Shown here piece by piece: positions 12,201 to 27,200 of a stretch of 64,000 bases of DNA. Each line of letters starts with the position of its first letter. Positions within the stretch are counted from its first letter, which is position 1. This stretch comes from Stichopus chloronotus (lineage: Eukaryota; Echinodermata; Holothuroidea; Aspidochirotida; Stichopodidae). The notes beneath the pieces were generated by a model. The model was not told where the DNA came from. It worked only from the letters and a program-made list of their open reading frames with translations, and did no database searches. The position numbers and the translations under genes are program-made. The stretch covers positions 5,181,135 through 5,245,134 of the forward strand of contig CM037832.1 in assembly GCA_021234535.1 (NCBI GenBank), in the 5' to 3' direction.

Positions 12201-15200
12201 CATTGAAGAGTGAAATTGGTGCATTGTCACAGCACACAATCAATACACACACTATATGTGGTAACATACTTGGGTGAATAACATGTGTGCATGTGTAAGC
12301 AATGAACACTAAAGTGTATTCATTGATTGATGTTATAGATTAAAGTGTTGTAGTTTTTACTTCTTCACCATCATATCTTCATCACTATGTGACCCTCCTG
12401 CTGGCAGTCCTTATCTCTCTTCAAGGTTCGTTAAATCATCATTAAGCATTGTCATATGAGTATTATTTATTTGTGACTGACTTCTATACTGAAACTAATC
12501 CTCATAACTATGGGAATGGATGTTGTTATTGACCTCCTGACGACCCCTTCAAATACAAAGGTTTGCGTGTTCAGAGTGTAATCACAGGAAACAAGTTGTC
12601 AACTGAGATTAAAGGCCATAGACTGAAGGATGGCAACTGCCTCCTCCTTCCTAAGTAACAAAAGAAAACTTGCCAATTAACAAAACTATGACCTGGGAAA
12701 ATTCTGCAATTTCTTTTAAATTGAAAATGAAGTGAAATGAATATCATGCAACTTTCAACACCCTTAAACTTGTGGAGTATATATCTTATTTTATGTTTTG
12801 TTTGAAAGACATCTGCAAGGCAAGCCCATTACAAAGACAGTCTTTCTTGGGCCTAAATATTATTGCTGACTAACTTAGCAGTGAATAACAAGGCACCTTT
12901 CTACAAAATACCACCGAAGTTATCCATGGGAAAATTTCATGTATGAGCAAACATGTTTTGAGTTTGGTGCAAACAGTGAGCCTCAGGCTACAATAGAGTT
13001 GCAAAACACAAAACTCATTCCCAACCACAGACGCTATTTTTAAAACAGCTTGTGACTACAAATTCCACAACTGAAACTTTGGGTTTCTCACATAAAGGTT
13101 GCTGACAAAGTGACAGAAATCTAACAACCTGAGTTTCCCTTGATTGGTAGCTTTCTGCATGATTTCACAGGTACCCTCTTGTTCCATGAGAATCATAAAT
13201 GACAGATATTGAAGCAAAACCCAGAATGGGACATCTGTCTGGGGGAGGCACAAGCAGACTGAATGCATGGACAGGGTTAAGGGTGAGACATGGGCAGAGA
13301 GGTTCTTACATAGCATTACAGTTACCAGTGTATTCTCTACATGGATTGAGTTTGATGCTATGTGGTGGAATGATTAATTTAGATGGACTTTTATGTTGTA
13401 TGGCAAATGAGAAATTTTACACATCCACATAAGGTCAATAAATGAGGGCTCTATAGAGAAACTCTCAAACTTAACTAGCAAACCTCTGGTGTGTCAACAA
13501 AGAAATGACAAGCAACCATCCTTCTGATACTACTCCTGCAGAATGTTGGTGCCTTGTTTTGGTATGCACAGTAAGTACCTGCTAGGGTCATGTTGATCTA
13601 GATGGCTCGCCACTGACGTGATTTCCAACGTGTGTCTCACATTACGAAAAATGCAAATGATTCATTGTAACCCCACACAGACTATTATCGAAAACAATCT
13701 TCACTCTTGGACAAATGAAAGATGCAACTGTTAAAACAAAACACACAAAATGAATATCATGCAACAGATATTGAAGAACGTCCACCAAACAGGCTAATGA
13801 AGGAAAATGAAGATAAACATTTACTTCTCCTTCAACATTGCGTCAGCAGAAATCGTACCACCAGTTTGTGATTTACCTTCTTCAGGGGCGGCCTTGAGCG
13901 GATGAAGTCGAGGATAAGCTCGTGAGCTTCCTTCTTCACCCTCGGTGGTATGTGGTCTGTCATCTGTTTGATCAAAGCAAAGGGCTTACATTACAACGAC
14001 AACTGAGGGCAGTATAATAAAATTGACACACTGTTCCTGTCACACCCTCATTGTCGAGCTTCCCTCTCTTCTGAACCTTTCTGCCCAGCATTGCCCAGTC
14101 GATCCACGCTATTTTTAATCAATCTTCTAAACCTTCACAATTAAGTTGCACGCTTTTCAAACCCTCCGTCAACTTTCAGCTGGTCCGGTATCATCTTGGC
14201 AAAATTAAGTGTAAACAGAATTCATAAATTTAATTGTGAAATTTCCTATTTAGTGTCTCTAATTTGGGGTGATAATCAATGATAGGTACACAACTTACAC
14301 TAAAACAATACACTAACAATATTTATTCCCTTTGACCATGCTCTCAGTGACAGCAATCAACTTGCATTCAACTGTTGATGTCTTTTCACTGTAAAAAAAA
14401 TGTATGAAATCAGGGGAGGAATGAATGTCGGAGGAGGAGGGCCAATTTTTGCTTAATATCTTTCAAACACTTCAACACCATATCCCCTTTCAAAACACTG
14501 GAACTTTCTTCAGGTGGAAATTTGCTACATAACATATGACACATCATATACGAGTTCATATCAAAATGGGTAACAGTTGAATGAATTTTCCTTGTGAGAT
14601 TTGACACTTGCAATACAATTGAACTGACACCGCATACATATCGATTGCTTTTTTGTTTACTTCTCCCTATCATCACATCCTATTAGATACTTTCTTAATA
14701 ACATACATTACTCTCACATGCTGTGATCACATATAAATGTGACTCATCGACCTATCATACACTCAATATTCAAAAAAGCTATTCAGAGTCAACATTTGAA
14801 AGCAAAGAAGCAATGCACACTTGTAAGATTTAAAAGATCTTTATTAACATAGAGAGAAAATATAGCAAATCAACAGGAATGCCAGGAGAGACACGCTTGG
14901 CTGCAGTCCTTTATGACTTACAAATTTGAGAAACTTGTTGCCATGGTGATAGCAACAATGATCATCATCAACGCAGTATCTGTGACTTCCCTCCATTCAC
15001 GTCCATTAAGTCAAGAGAAGATGGCTGTTTAGTTCAGATTTCTTTGATTTCTTTCATCAGTTTTAACAGAGGATGCATAAGGTGTCATTGGCCTCAGTCA
15101 CAAAAGGGCAGATCAAAGATAAGTAGAATTACAGTCCATGTACCACGTTTGACTGTTGAAGACTCTCACACACAGACACTCTGGGTTGTAGAATATGGGT

Positions 15201-18200
15201 TATGGATTTTACTTTGCCAACCAAAGATGACATTTACTGTTGCCTTCATTCACATTCTGCTTTTTCCCTGAACTATACTTTCTAGACTTTGCAGGAGGCA
15301 ATATCACAAACAATAATCAATGTTCATGCATTTACAAGTTGGAGGGAAATAAGGCATTTACATTGCACAAACATGGCATACATCATTCAGGCTCATCAGT
15401 AAACCTTTATCTCCTCAAAACACTATTCATAAGATGCGTTACAGAAGATGCATTATTTAACTTTTTGAAGGTTTGGATGAACAAATTATCCTTGAGCAAC
15501 AAATAAGTGAATTTCTTAAAAAGAAGGACACCATCCTTTCTTAATGTGAACCATCTATCATCTGCATCCATATATATATGATTTATAAATATGATTTTCT
15601 TTCCAGTAAGACAGATACATTATTTCCCTTTAAATTTTTATTGCACATGAACAAAACAAAAGCCATGCCATGACTGGAGTGTGCAGGTGAAAATATCACC
15701 CCCAAGGTATAGGCCGAATGTTCCTATATACACAATGTTATGAGTTGTTATGAATGATCAAAACAAAAGCCATGTACTCCATATAGTGTGCAGGTGACAA
15801 TATCATTGACAAGGGATAATGTTCCTACATATGCAATTACATATGTGTTAATTCACATCATCGAAGTAAAGATGTATCCACTACAGCCCTGCTTTCTAGC
15901 CAAGGGTACTACAGTAGCACCCCTGGGAGACTGACCAGCAGCAACACCCATACGGAGTATCTGGGAAGCTGTTTAGACAAAAAAGACAGTGCTACATAAT
16001 TTTCAAACATGAGAGGGGTACATTTTATGTCTCTTTGAGAGACCACTTCTACTCTAGTTAGATGCAAAATCTGGCTATAATGCCCATCCACAACCTATTT
16101 CAAAATGTGCGTTTTCCCGTTTTCAAGTATGATATGGTGAGCACTGAGCAAAGGGGTACCAGAGGACAATGTAACAAATTAGGGACAAGGAGAGTCCAGA
16201 AGATTGGTAACCACCATTCTAGAGTGCAACCCCAGGCACAATATCACAAACAACATACAATGTTATAAATACATTCGTAGTTACATGTGTTGTTACAAAT
16301 GAACAAATCAAACACCACACGCAACATAACAACCATGCTTTCTAGTAAGTTTGTTTTCTATTTGCACTCTTACAACAGAATGGAGATCCACTGTACAGAG
16401 ATAAGTACTTCATATCCTACCAGCATATCTACTACTGCATTATCAACAGTGGCATGCACATGTGATTCAACTTCAAAACATAAAGCGAAAAGAGATGACA
16501 TATCCCACATGGTGCGAAATATGCACAATAAACATGCAACAAGGCAATGTTTTTCAATACATAAATTAAGCATCAGGAAATAAAGGCCCTGTCACTTATC
16601 ACCGGATCAGCTTGAGGTACACTACCAACAACTTTTGTTTTTATTCAGTAGCAAAATATGCAGCCCTTTCTAGAAATAGTACATGTGTGTGTATTTGCAG
16701 CTGACATGTCCCTGACATGTGACCTAACGTTGTAATAATCAATCTTTCCACATTGCCAATGGACACCACAAAAAAAACATAGCAAAACATATGTGAGTGG
16801 AAGAATGAAGAATACAGCTAGGACATATGAATCAGTTAAACATGTACCGGGTACAAAGTGAACTAAGAGGCCTCTATATAATAAGCAGAACTTTTCAAGT
16901 TCTGTGAATGCACAAAACTGTTCATCAGACTGGACATGATCTGCTGGATGTTGCCAAACATGCTACGGGGTAGTTGTACATGCCTGGGGCTGCACCAAAC
17001 ATTGAGAGCACTTTTCGCAGACTAGACAGTTCTTGAGAGAACACGACCCGTTTCTCATCCAATGGGCCGATCTGGCAGTGTGTGACAGGGACTTGACACT
17101 AAATGTAAGACATGCTCCACGAGATGAATAACACATGGGTCTAGTTTGTACTTATCACCGCCGCAACCCAAATCCTATTTTGGGCTGTTTTCATCGTGCA
17201 TGCTTTCACACTAACACAGAAAGGCAAACTAGAACCACCACCACCACCACCACAGCTAATTGACAAAAATAACTAAGCAATGTCAGCAGATGAATGAGTG
17301 TAGGGGTAGCAGGGTGGGGGTAGGATGGACCAGAAATGGCTGTTTTTTCTTAAGTGGTCAATGCTGAATGAGTGGTCAGTTGTTAAATGTTCAGACGGTC
17401 AAGAGGCAATTGAAGGAACATATTTAGCAAAATTACTAATAGAAATTTACCAGTGAAGATAATTGAATGTCATAAATGTTAAATAGATTTTTTTTTTCTT
17501 TATTTATTTTTTTCATTGATGAGAAATTTCAAAGTTACCATGCACTTCAGTTTTAAGAAACAATGAGAATCTTTGCAGTACTATCAACCTTACATAAAAT
17601 GTTTTAATCTTGAGGCAGCTGGAATTCTTTCTTGAGTAGAGCTGTCATTATCTTGGTTATTAAGAGGGTATTAGAATGGGGGTTGAAGTGTCTGCTGCGA
17701 AAAACTATTCTTTTTTATTTAGAAATTCCTTACAATGTCACTGTGATATCCCTTTAACGCTATGAACAAACACGGTCTTCATTTGTATGCATTCATGTCA
17801 CAGGTGTGCTGCATTGGTCTCATATTTGTAAGCAAACTAACAACTCACATGAATTTCTATCCCAGTGAAATTTAATAAACTGAACTTTCTGAAAAAAAGT
17901 TTTAATTCCTGTTCAAACTAGGCATTGTTTTAAGGACAATACCATTATAGTGACCAGACAGGAGGCTAGCTGCACAGGTAGATTTTAACCATGTATGCTA
18001 ATATACCATCGATCATTGATAACCCCGGGAAGTTTTCACAGATATAGTGAGCTGTCTAAACACCAACCCTACACCTCATTCGTGTAAGAAGAATGTTAAA
18101 AATGGAAATCTACATAACACCAAACTGATGCATCGAGGAAATTAACAGGTCCATACCTCTACTTTATTAAGAGAGTATCGCTTGGATCGGATGTCATCCA

Positions 18201-21200
18201 TGAGGATCTCGTAAGGGGTCAGTTCGTACTCGATCGAGGTTGGGACCCTGTGGGTGGTTACTTTATCGAGTCTTATGCCCCGGCGAAGGTCTCGTAGCAC
18301 CTGGATCCATATTCTACCCTAAACGGAGAGATGCGATGATGGGTTACATGAATAGTTTTATCACCACTAGAAATATGATGGTAAAAGTAAAATGAAATGT
18401 ATAGAAGAAATATCCAAATCAAAACAGATAATGAATGTACGTCATTGGCTTTTGTCATTTAAATCGGGTTTTGACTTAATTTTAAGAGCTCCAAGGTGAG
18501 GTTTTGTGGTGGTTGGTGCATGGAGGGATGAGACTCTCTGAAAAATAAGAGAGCTCTCTGATGAGAAAAGGACAACAGTGATCCCCTACCCATTCTTGAG
18601 GGCGTAGATCTTCAACATGACTCTCTATGCAGTCTGGACCCGATTCTTCGGCCAACTTCTTTAAAATCTGCAATTACGAAAGAATAAAAAAGACAAGAAA
18701 GGAAAGTTCATGATTGTTGCCTCAAAGAAACAAGTCAGTACCAATTGTACCAGACTTTCAACCATTTCTGCCAAGGAGACTATTTATAAAATATGAGCTG
18801 ACAGAAACTGAGTGAAGTGGAAAGATTAAGTGTCCTACACAACACAAAAACTATGACATTCTGACAAAAAGCAAGGAAGAATTGTGATTTAATGGTATTG
18901 AACAAATAATAAATCACAACAGAAGACAACACAAGAATACTGAAGCCTTTGCTTTCTGAACTTTTGCTCTGAGGGCAAAAAAATAAAAAAAAACAGGTAC
19001 AGTATTAAAGGTATGTGGAGATATCTTAAACAAAAGCAAACAGGGGCAATCAGTCTAGGGGAAGAGGATGGTGGTGCTGAAACTCTGTTCAGGTGCACTT
19101 TGAACAAGGTCAAACAATGCATACAAGTAAGGAAGGGGTAAGTATTTGTCTTCCATGTGAACTATTATACCTGCAAATTATGTTCTTATTTACATATGGC
19201 AGAGTCATTCTGAAATCTCTTTACAGAGTTTGGCAAAAGTCATTTCAAAGTTGTTCATACCCTCTCCCCCCTCCCAACTGAGACATCTATCAAACCCTTT
19301 AGTCAAAACAAGTAACATACTCTTAATACAAGTTTGACTTGCTGTGCATACATGTTTCAGGTGATTTTCACTCATCGACTTGTTGCTATCGTACCTGGTT
19401 ACTGCTTGAAATTTTACTTAAGAAAGATTTCAGTTCCTCTACTTCAGCATAGAGAGCTCTGCAGACAGCCTGGTAGTGAGAGGCAGCCTCTGATGAGTTG
19501 GTAATGTGTTTACTGCAACACTGAGAATCACAAGAAGAGAAAATAAATGTGAAGGATACATAGATACAAAAACAAATATCCACACAAGAGTTAAGAGCAT
19601 TGAGAAACTTCAAGGATTCATTTTATGATAATCTACCATTGAAACTTTTGTGTTCTCAGAATCTTTAAGGAAGCAGGCTCTTCTGTACATAGTGTATGAG
19701 GTCCAACAGAACTTCTAAGTTTGTTATAAAATTTGACTATAATCCAAGAATTAATCACAAACAAAGAAATTCACTGCTTTTTGGCTTCTGAGCAACTATG
19801 TAGTGAAGCATCTACAACGTCATACATTACTGATGTAAATGTTAGCTATGACCATGTTGCAAAGGTGATTGAGAGGAACTCAGACCCGCATAACTGTATT
19901 TCGATGGTAACTAGCTACCTGAAATATACTACAAGCTTACCATCTTTAATGAGTTATATCATAAAAGATACACTTGATTTAAACTTGCTACAGTGCTGTT
20001 TCAGTGTGCTGTTTCGATCTATTTCACGTGTTGCATGGATTACCAAAAGCTAAATTTGCATCAAAAATTAGTTTGTATCTTAAGTTTACCATTGATGAAG
20101 TCTATGTTATTTGAGATGTAAGAAAAACAGATCAGGAAATTTACTAAATTACACCTCACAGAAATAAAGCAGCAAGAGTTGGTCACTTGACATTTTGGAG
20201 TGTAAGAGTGTGGCAGAATAGCTAAATAAGAGACTCTAATGGTATACTTGAATCACACACTACATATCACTCTGTATAGTTTCTATAGTTGATGCTGGTC
20301 TCTGATTAATCACACATTTGAGAAAGAACGTGAAGAAGAAAGCCAAAAATAAATCTTCTTCTCACATATAAGGAGAGTATTCAGTCAATATAGACTGCAA
20401 CCTTTAAATTGAGTGAGGTATGCATGGTAAACAACAACTAATTGGTTTGGAAGTCACTTTTGTTAAAATTTCATGCATTTCATTTTTCCAAATCGCATTG
20501 TGTTTTAGTTATGTGGTAAACAAAGAGCATGCCACGCGCAACACAAACTTTTGTGCTTTTTTGGTGGATATTTGTTCCCTTTGGTGGAAAACTACAAAGC
20601 CTGTGGGACAGTGTGAAATCTTTCGGTCTTTTTGTAGAGAGAATATGACTTTTGTGGAGAGGAATTACAAAGATATAAAAGAAAACCTCTCTGAAAAGGG
20701 ACATAGTGCCCCTCCCTCACCCCTTGGTACTGCCTCTGATAGAAGGCATTAAATAGTAAAATAAGTACTGTTTGAAATCAGAGCTTGTTAATACTAACAT
20801 ACTTCATATGACAGTGCAGTGTAACACTAAAACAGAGTATTTATGTAAGATAGATTGCAGTTGTTGTGCTACCACAGGTAAGCAAGATACATTTTCCATT
20901 AGTATGACTGTGATATCTCACCAATATAATACTGTATCTCATGGTTCTAGTATGATATTTGAGTTGTGGAGAAGGAACTTCTTCACTTGAAATAGGCTGC
21001 TGTAGAGGCCACATGTCCCTTAAAATGACGAATTTGCTTTTCCAGAGTTTATAGTTTGGATTTCACTTTGAGTAAAAATTGAAACCATGTCGATCATTCC
21101 AAGATGGACAACTTCAAATTATGAGTCCCACCTTTAGGGTAGTACTGAAGGAAAATAAAAGGTTTTCATAATGACAACATTAAAGAAAATCCATCTCTCT

Positions 21201-24200
21201 AACAGTTGAAATTTGCAAAAAGTATGTTTTGTCTGAGATTTGGTTACAAATTTTGGGAAACAAATTAAATATCTCCATGTATACAGTAGCTATGACGTCC
21301 AAGCTCCCATTGATTTCCTTCCTGTGATAATCTCCATTCTCATAAAATATTTGGTAGAGTTGGAATTAAGATCTGAATACTGTAAATCTGACTGCATCCA
21401 AGCTTACAATTTAATGTCACCGTAAACAACTTCTTCTTGACCGAGATTCGGCACATTGAGGAAACCCAGTGAGGTGAAACCAGCAAAAGTGAGGAACAGT
21501 TACTTGAAGACAGGGTTGACAAATGTGTGGAACTTTACACTAAATGAGCAGTACAGAAACAATCGGGCAATGATCCAAAAGTGGGGTCACCGAGGGTGAG
21601 GGTATCATGCAACCTTTCATCAGTTACTGTACACGCAGCCAGCGCAGTATCACATGAAAAGGAAAGTGATGTCAAGTACAGGTTCATGTGTAAAGAGAAG
21701 AGTGATGTTCTTCCACATAGCCCTGTTACTGAAAACTTTCATCTAAATGTTAGCTGCATCACATACTGTGCTCAGATCTACTGAGTGGCAATTATTACAG
21801 CATTCACAAGCAAACCATATAACAATTCCTCATGCAGTGACTGGAAGCCTTGTGAAAAGACACTTTCGGTGCCAAATTCTGTTTAAAGGAAAAACTGCAT
21901 TACAAAAAACATATCTGTCTTCAGAATTGTGGCCAGGGTATGGAAGGAATACATAGCCTGATAGACGAATGAGATGCGCATAGCAGTTGGGTTTGCGAGG
22001 ATGTTGCGTTGTACTGCAGATAAGACAGATACCCGAGTATAGAATAAATTTACTGTAGGTACCACCAATCGGGGTGCAATTAATTGGCTTTGCTTGTGAC
22101 TCAATCAGGTTCTGGCTTCCAGCCTCCTTTTAGTACAGTTAATTTATCATGCAAGCGACCATCAATACTTGTATGATACAGATGTTACTTATTTAATTGG
22201 CTCAGAGATATATTTCTGTCAAAGGTATACTAGCAAATCCTTATGAAAAGAAATAGGGCAGTTTTTTACAGAAAACATCCATATTTTTAAAATCAGTGTT
22301 TGTGGATGCAGAATGATAGATTATTCAAAATGAGGAAGGACAGTCGTCTTTTTTCAAGAAATAAGTTTCTCACAGATAGAAACTCAGTTATTTGTTGCTC
22401 AACACTAATTTGTTCACCCAAACTTTTCAAAATTCAAATGATGCATCTTCCGTTACCCATCACATGCATAATGTTTGGGGAGATGAAGCTTTGGCAGATG
22501 GTTATTGATGATACTGAATGGTTTAATAATGACTAAAGCTATTTCTTTAGTACGTCATGTTGGTGTATTCTAAACGCCCTATTTCCCTTTAAATGAAATA
22601 ACTCACAGAACAAACAAATATGTCATTATATACACAAGTGCAATCACCTATATCTGGCATGATGAGCATATCTTATCATTCTCTGCTCATATTGCTTAAA
22701 TGAACAGGCAAATCTGATTGTGACGCAAGGATAGAGTTAATATTTCAAATACAGCACTGTCAGCTCTTAGCTTGGTACAAAACTTCAGTACAGACCTACT
22801 TGTGAGTGTGTTTTTTCAGCATGCCCACAGAATAAGGCATTTAACAAATTACTTTTACGATCAATGTAGTCATTTCATATCTCCACATGACACTAATTCC
22901 ACAGACAGCGGGTCACTCCACTACATGCTTTACTATTCTCACATGTGACGCGTCGTTGCTATGCAGACAACATATATACACTGTGCATGAACATGAATGC
23001 TAATGGGTCATTGCTCTCGACATCGAAGAGAGTCGTTAGAGCTCCACTGGCCCAAAACCAATGATGTAAACATAATGCGATGCTCCAGTCGTAAGATGCC
23101 ATCTACATGTCACTCCTGCACCTACAGCAAGCATATAATACTTATCATTCATGAAGGTGAAGTACCACATTAATTACAAACACAGAAAAAACAGTGTCTA
23201 CTGTTCTTCGATGCCTGACGTAATTAAAGGCACTCCACTCGCTGTCGCAGTGTATCACCATAGCACCGTCTACGTAGTTCAATTAAGTACCTAGCTACTC
23301 TACCAGCCTCCTCCAGGCTTGGCATGCCTACAATCAATTTTTAATTCAAAAGCATGTATGTAGCTCTATATACACATACACGGTGGGCAAAAAAAAAATT
23401 TGAAATGAACTCAGTGTTGAAACTGGAAAGAGAAAAGAGAAGGGAAAAAAAAAGAACATTGTACTTTGTCTTAATTTGTCAAATGCTATACATGCAACTT
23501 TGTCCTAAATTAGTAAATAAAAATACAGTAGTTTCATGATGACATCATCAAATTCTCAGAAAAGTATGTACCGTACGTAATTCACTTTGATGATTATAAT
23601 TACTGTCATCATGTTGCACTGGTCCATCAGAATACCAATCAGTCACAGCTTGGGCACCTACTTATCGAACAATACACACCTTCATGATTATAACATGACA
23701 TGCATCTAGAAAAAGAGCTGGCTTAATTCCAAAGTTGCATAGTGGAACCTTGAGGGAAAAGTCATTATCATTGTGTTTCTAGCTACTACTGTTTTTGAGA
23801 TACCGCTTTTCAAAGTTCGACGAAAATGCAAATATGATGTCATGGAGTGCTGCACATGCAGTGCAGTTTTTCTTTTGTTAGGCCTATAAGTATTATCTCT
23901 TAATTATTTAGTTACTGGGTTTCATATTGGCGAGTTCCAGAAATGTTTGCAAAGAAGGTAATACATGCTTCCACAACAAAACTGTTAGGGCATATAAAAT
24001 TCCCAATCGTCCTTGAAGTAAAGGTTAAGTAAACAGGGATAACATAATGTATTCAGTCACTCTCTTGATGTCATAAATTTGCATATATAGCCAATGTTCA
24101 TTCATGATGCAGGTACTGTATCAGTCAGGAAGTTATCTGTAAAATTGTTAGTATTCAATGGCTTGAGGAATTTGCGGCTATTTTCAACATTTTTAATGAT

Positions 24201-27200
24201 TAATAGAGCCAATATTCCAACATGTCATTTTCACATCACACACCTTTTATTAATCTTGTGTCTTCCTTTGTACTTCTGATGTAATCACACAAACATTTAA
24301 ACACCGTAGAGGAAAATGTGAAGGAGAAAGATGGCAAGGACATTTGCATTAAGAAGGGGAGTAGAAAGAGGGAGTGGAAACGGAGAGTGGGAGGGGTACT
24401 GGAAAGGAGAGTGGAAAGAGGAAGTGGAAGGAGGGTGCAGGGAAGGGGTAGGAGAAGTGTCTATTCCCACAATTAAAGCTACACACTTGTAAGTAAACTA
24501 GAAAGATATGACACTTAAGTAACTCCATACTATGCACTCATGTGTATATGTCACCTACTGCGTGCTATTTACAGTATCTAACCTGCTGCACAATGTTTGT
24601 CCTCCCCCCCCCCCCCACCTCTTTCTCATTTTTTGTTCCTTTTGTCATAGGTACAGTTTATTCCTGGCATCACATATTTAATAACCAGGTTCCATATTAT
24701 GGGACCATGCTCGAGGAGAACCACTTCTGTCTCCAGTGACATTGAGTATACACAAGCACCTTTGAAGAGGGGCTGACATGTACAGTACTTGTCATTTACT
24801 TCTTCCAGTCCAATTATTTTTTTGTCCTGTACTTGAGTTTACAAAGCTATCATTCATCTGTAAAGCATAAAGGTGCTTAAAGTCAATGCTACTGAACACA
24901 AGGGATTTTGTATTGAAATGATTTACTGCAAAGTAAACCCAAAAGTAAAGAGGCTTTCAAAAGAATGGGAATCAGTATTTAGCCCACTACTGATCCTAAA
25001 ATGACTTTAACCACAAGACGCTATTATATTCAGAATAGCAGAGAAGCCAGCAAGGTAGAAGAATAAACAGTGGATACCTTTAATCCAGGCACTGAAAGAT
25101 ACACTGTGGTCAACAGTGTTTATAACTACACAACTCAGTAAGTAGTACAATTACTTTCACTAAGACTTAAGATACAAGGATCTTCTCCTTTGTTGTGGTG
25201 ATCTTTCGTTCAAGTGTTGCAAAAGTTTTAAAAATGCTCTGCCCTGCTTAAGACTAGCTGAGCTGCTCCCAATTGTGGCAGTATTCAAAAGCAATTTCAA
25301 TTTTAATTTCTGCTTACAAAATTATGTAATCAACATTTGAAGGCCCAGAACTCATGAGCTGCTTCTTTCGTCTTTAAAGGCTGCAGCTGTGGTGTGTGCA
25401 TCAAGTACAGCATTACATCAAAGAGTACTGTAAACACATCACATCACAGTACATTACCTAGCTAAAATAACAGTTTGAAAGTTATGTATTTCATTTGTTC
25501 CAAGGAGCACTTTCAACTTGAAAAATACTACGCAACAAAGGGCATGATTTCATGGTTCCATATGATTCATAGAACTTTAGATACTGCATCCTTTGCAATA
25601 TGTTGTTCTTTTCTTCATATATGGATGAATGAGAATCATCAGAGCAGATGATAAAGAGATTCTTGTTTCATGAAAAGACAACAACCCTGTCATCAAAAGT
25701 TGAAGTGCTGTATGACTACTGGTATGTAAGGTCACTGACGTATACATTTGTTCTTTGTTATATTTTTTTCCAGAACAGCAAAGAAACACCCAGTGAAATG
25801 AGTGACAAAGGAAATTTGGGAAACGGTATTACACAGTTTTAATTTCAGAGCATACAAGTGACATATATACACAAGTTATTGCGAGGATACAGTCCAAGCT
25901 GAGATAATTCACAAAGAAAGACTTACTCTTCCATGAACATGTCTCTAGTGTGTCTAGTAATTGTTTGAAGAAAATTGGCTTGCTTAAAATATCCAGTAAC
26001 TTGTTACTTACCCATCATTTATCAATGCTATACAATGCTTTCATTCTTCCACACCTAAATTTTTGTAGTACTACGTGGGCTGATAAACACAAAGGGGACA
26101 CAAATAATCATCAATACAAGGATAAAGGATGATGTGCGAGGATTATTAGTGGTGCCAATTGGGACACTCCCTCTTCTGTAATTTTAAATGAATTACGTTG
26201 GATACCAATAGATGAGCAATTTTTCTGTAATAGGAGTATGATGATGTATAAAATTTTGAATGGCCTATCCCCACCTTATCTAAAACGCAATACTACCCTT
26301 CTTCAAAATGTACATTCACATAACACACGCTGGGCTAAGCACGACATTGTACTGCCTCTATGTCGCACGTCACTCTATGCAAAATCTTTCACGGTGAGAG
26401 GAACTACATCATGGAATAAGTATTAATGAAGAAATAAGAAACAATAATACAATTGATGCTTTCAAAAGACAACTAAGACAAAAAATCCTCTCCAAACACG
26501 TTTTACCAAATTAACTGTTTCATGTACATTCATTTTTTATTTTTAATATTTAATCTGTTTCTTTCATTTTACACTTGAGAGTTGTTTCATGCTCTTGAGC
26601 GGTAATTTTATTTTTAAAGTTTAACCATTTCTATCCTTTATTTATCTACTGTACTTTTATTGTTTTCATATTAGGTCTCCTGTTTCTGTGTGTTGTTTAA
26701 TTTTTGATATTTTAGGCTTTTAACTTTTATAATTCATTTCTTTCTTTATTTTTCTCTTACACTGTATGTTGTTGTTTAACCCAGGGCCCCAGGGAAGAGC
26801 AACTTTATGTTGATTGGGCTACCCTGGTAAAATATGATATAAATAAAATACAAAAAAATTTTCAAATTTGGTTTTGTTTCATTAACAGGAAATTTTAATA
26901 CTAAAGTATGGTCCTACAAGGCAATTTAACTGACTTATAGACAATAGTGAAGAGTATACAGTGAGACGGCTTTGTAAGTAATATGCACTGGAATCAATAC
27001 TTCAGAACAGGTTGTACACAAAAGGGTTTCTTTTCAATACTCTGACAAACTATCTTCTCAGAGGATTAGGTTCAGGTTTCGATGGGATTCAAGAAGGAAG
27101 AAAGACTGAAATTCTCTCTTTTTGGTAAAACCTAACATCTATCCATATATTGATAAAACCTGCTATTGTAAATCTGGTATTGCACTCCATACCTATTATG

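Noticed and set aside
11773..12309. 178-codon minus-strand open frame
   Set aside because: Part of it translates the CA tract ([11 protein letters not shown]) and the satellite end; no domain and no splice context.
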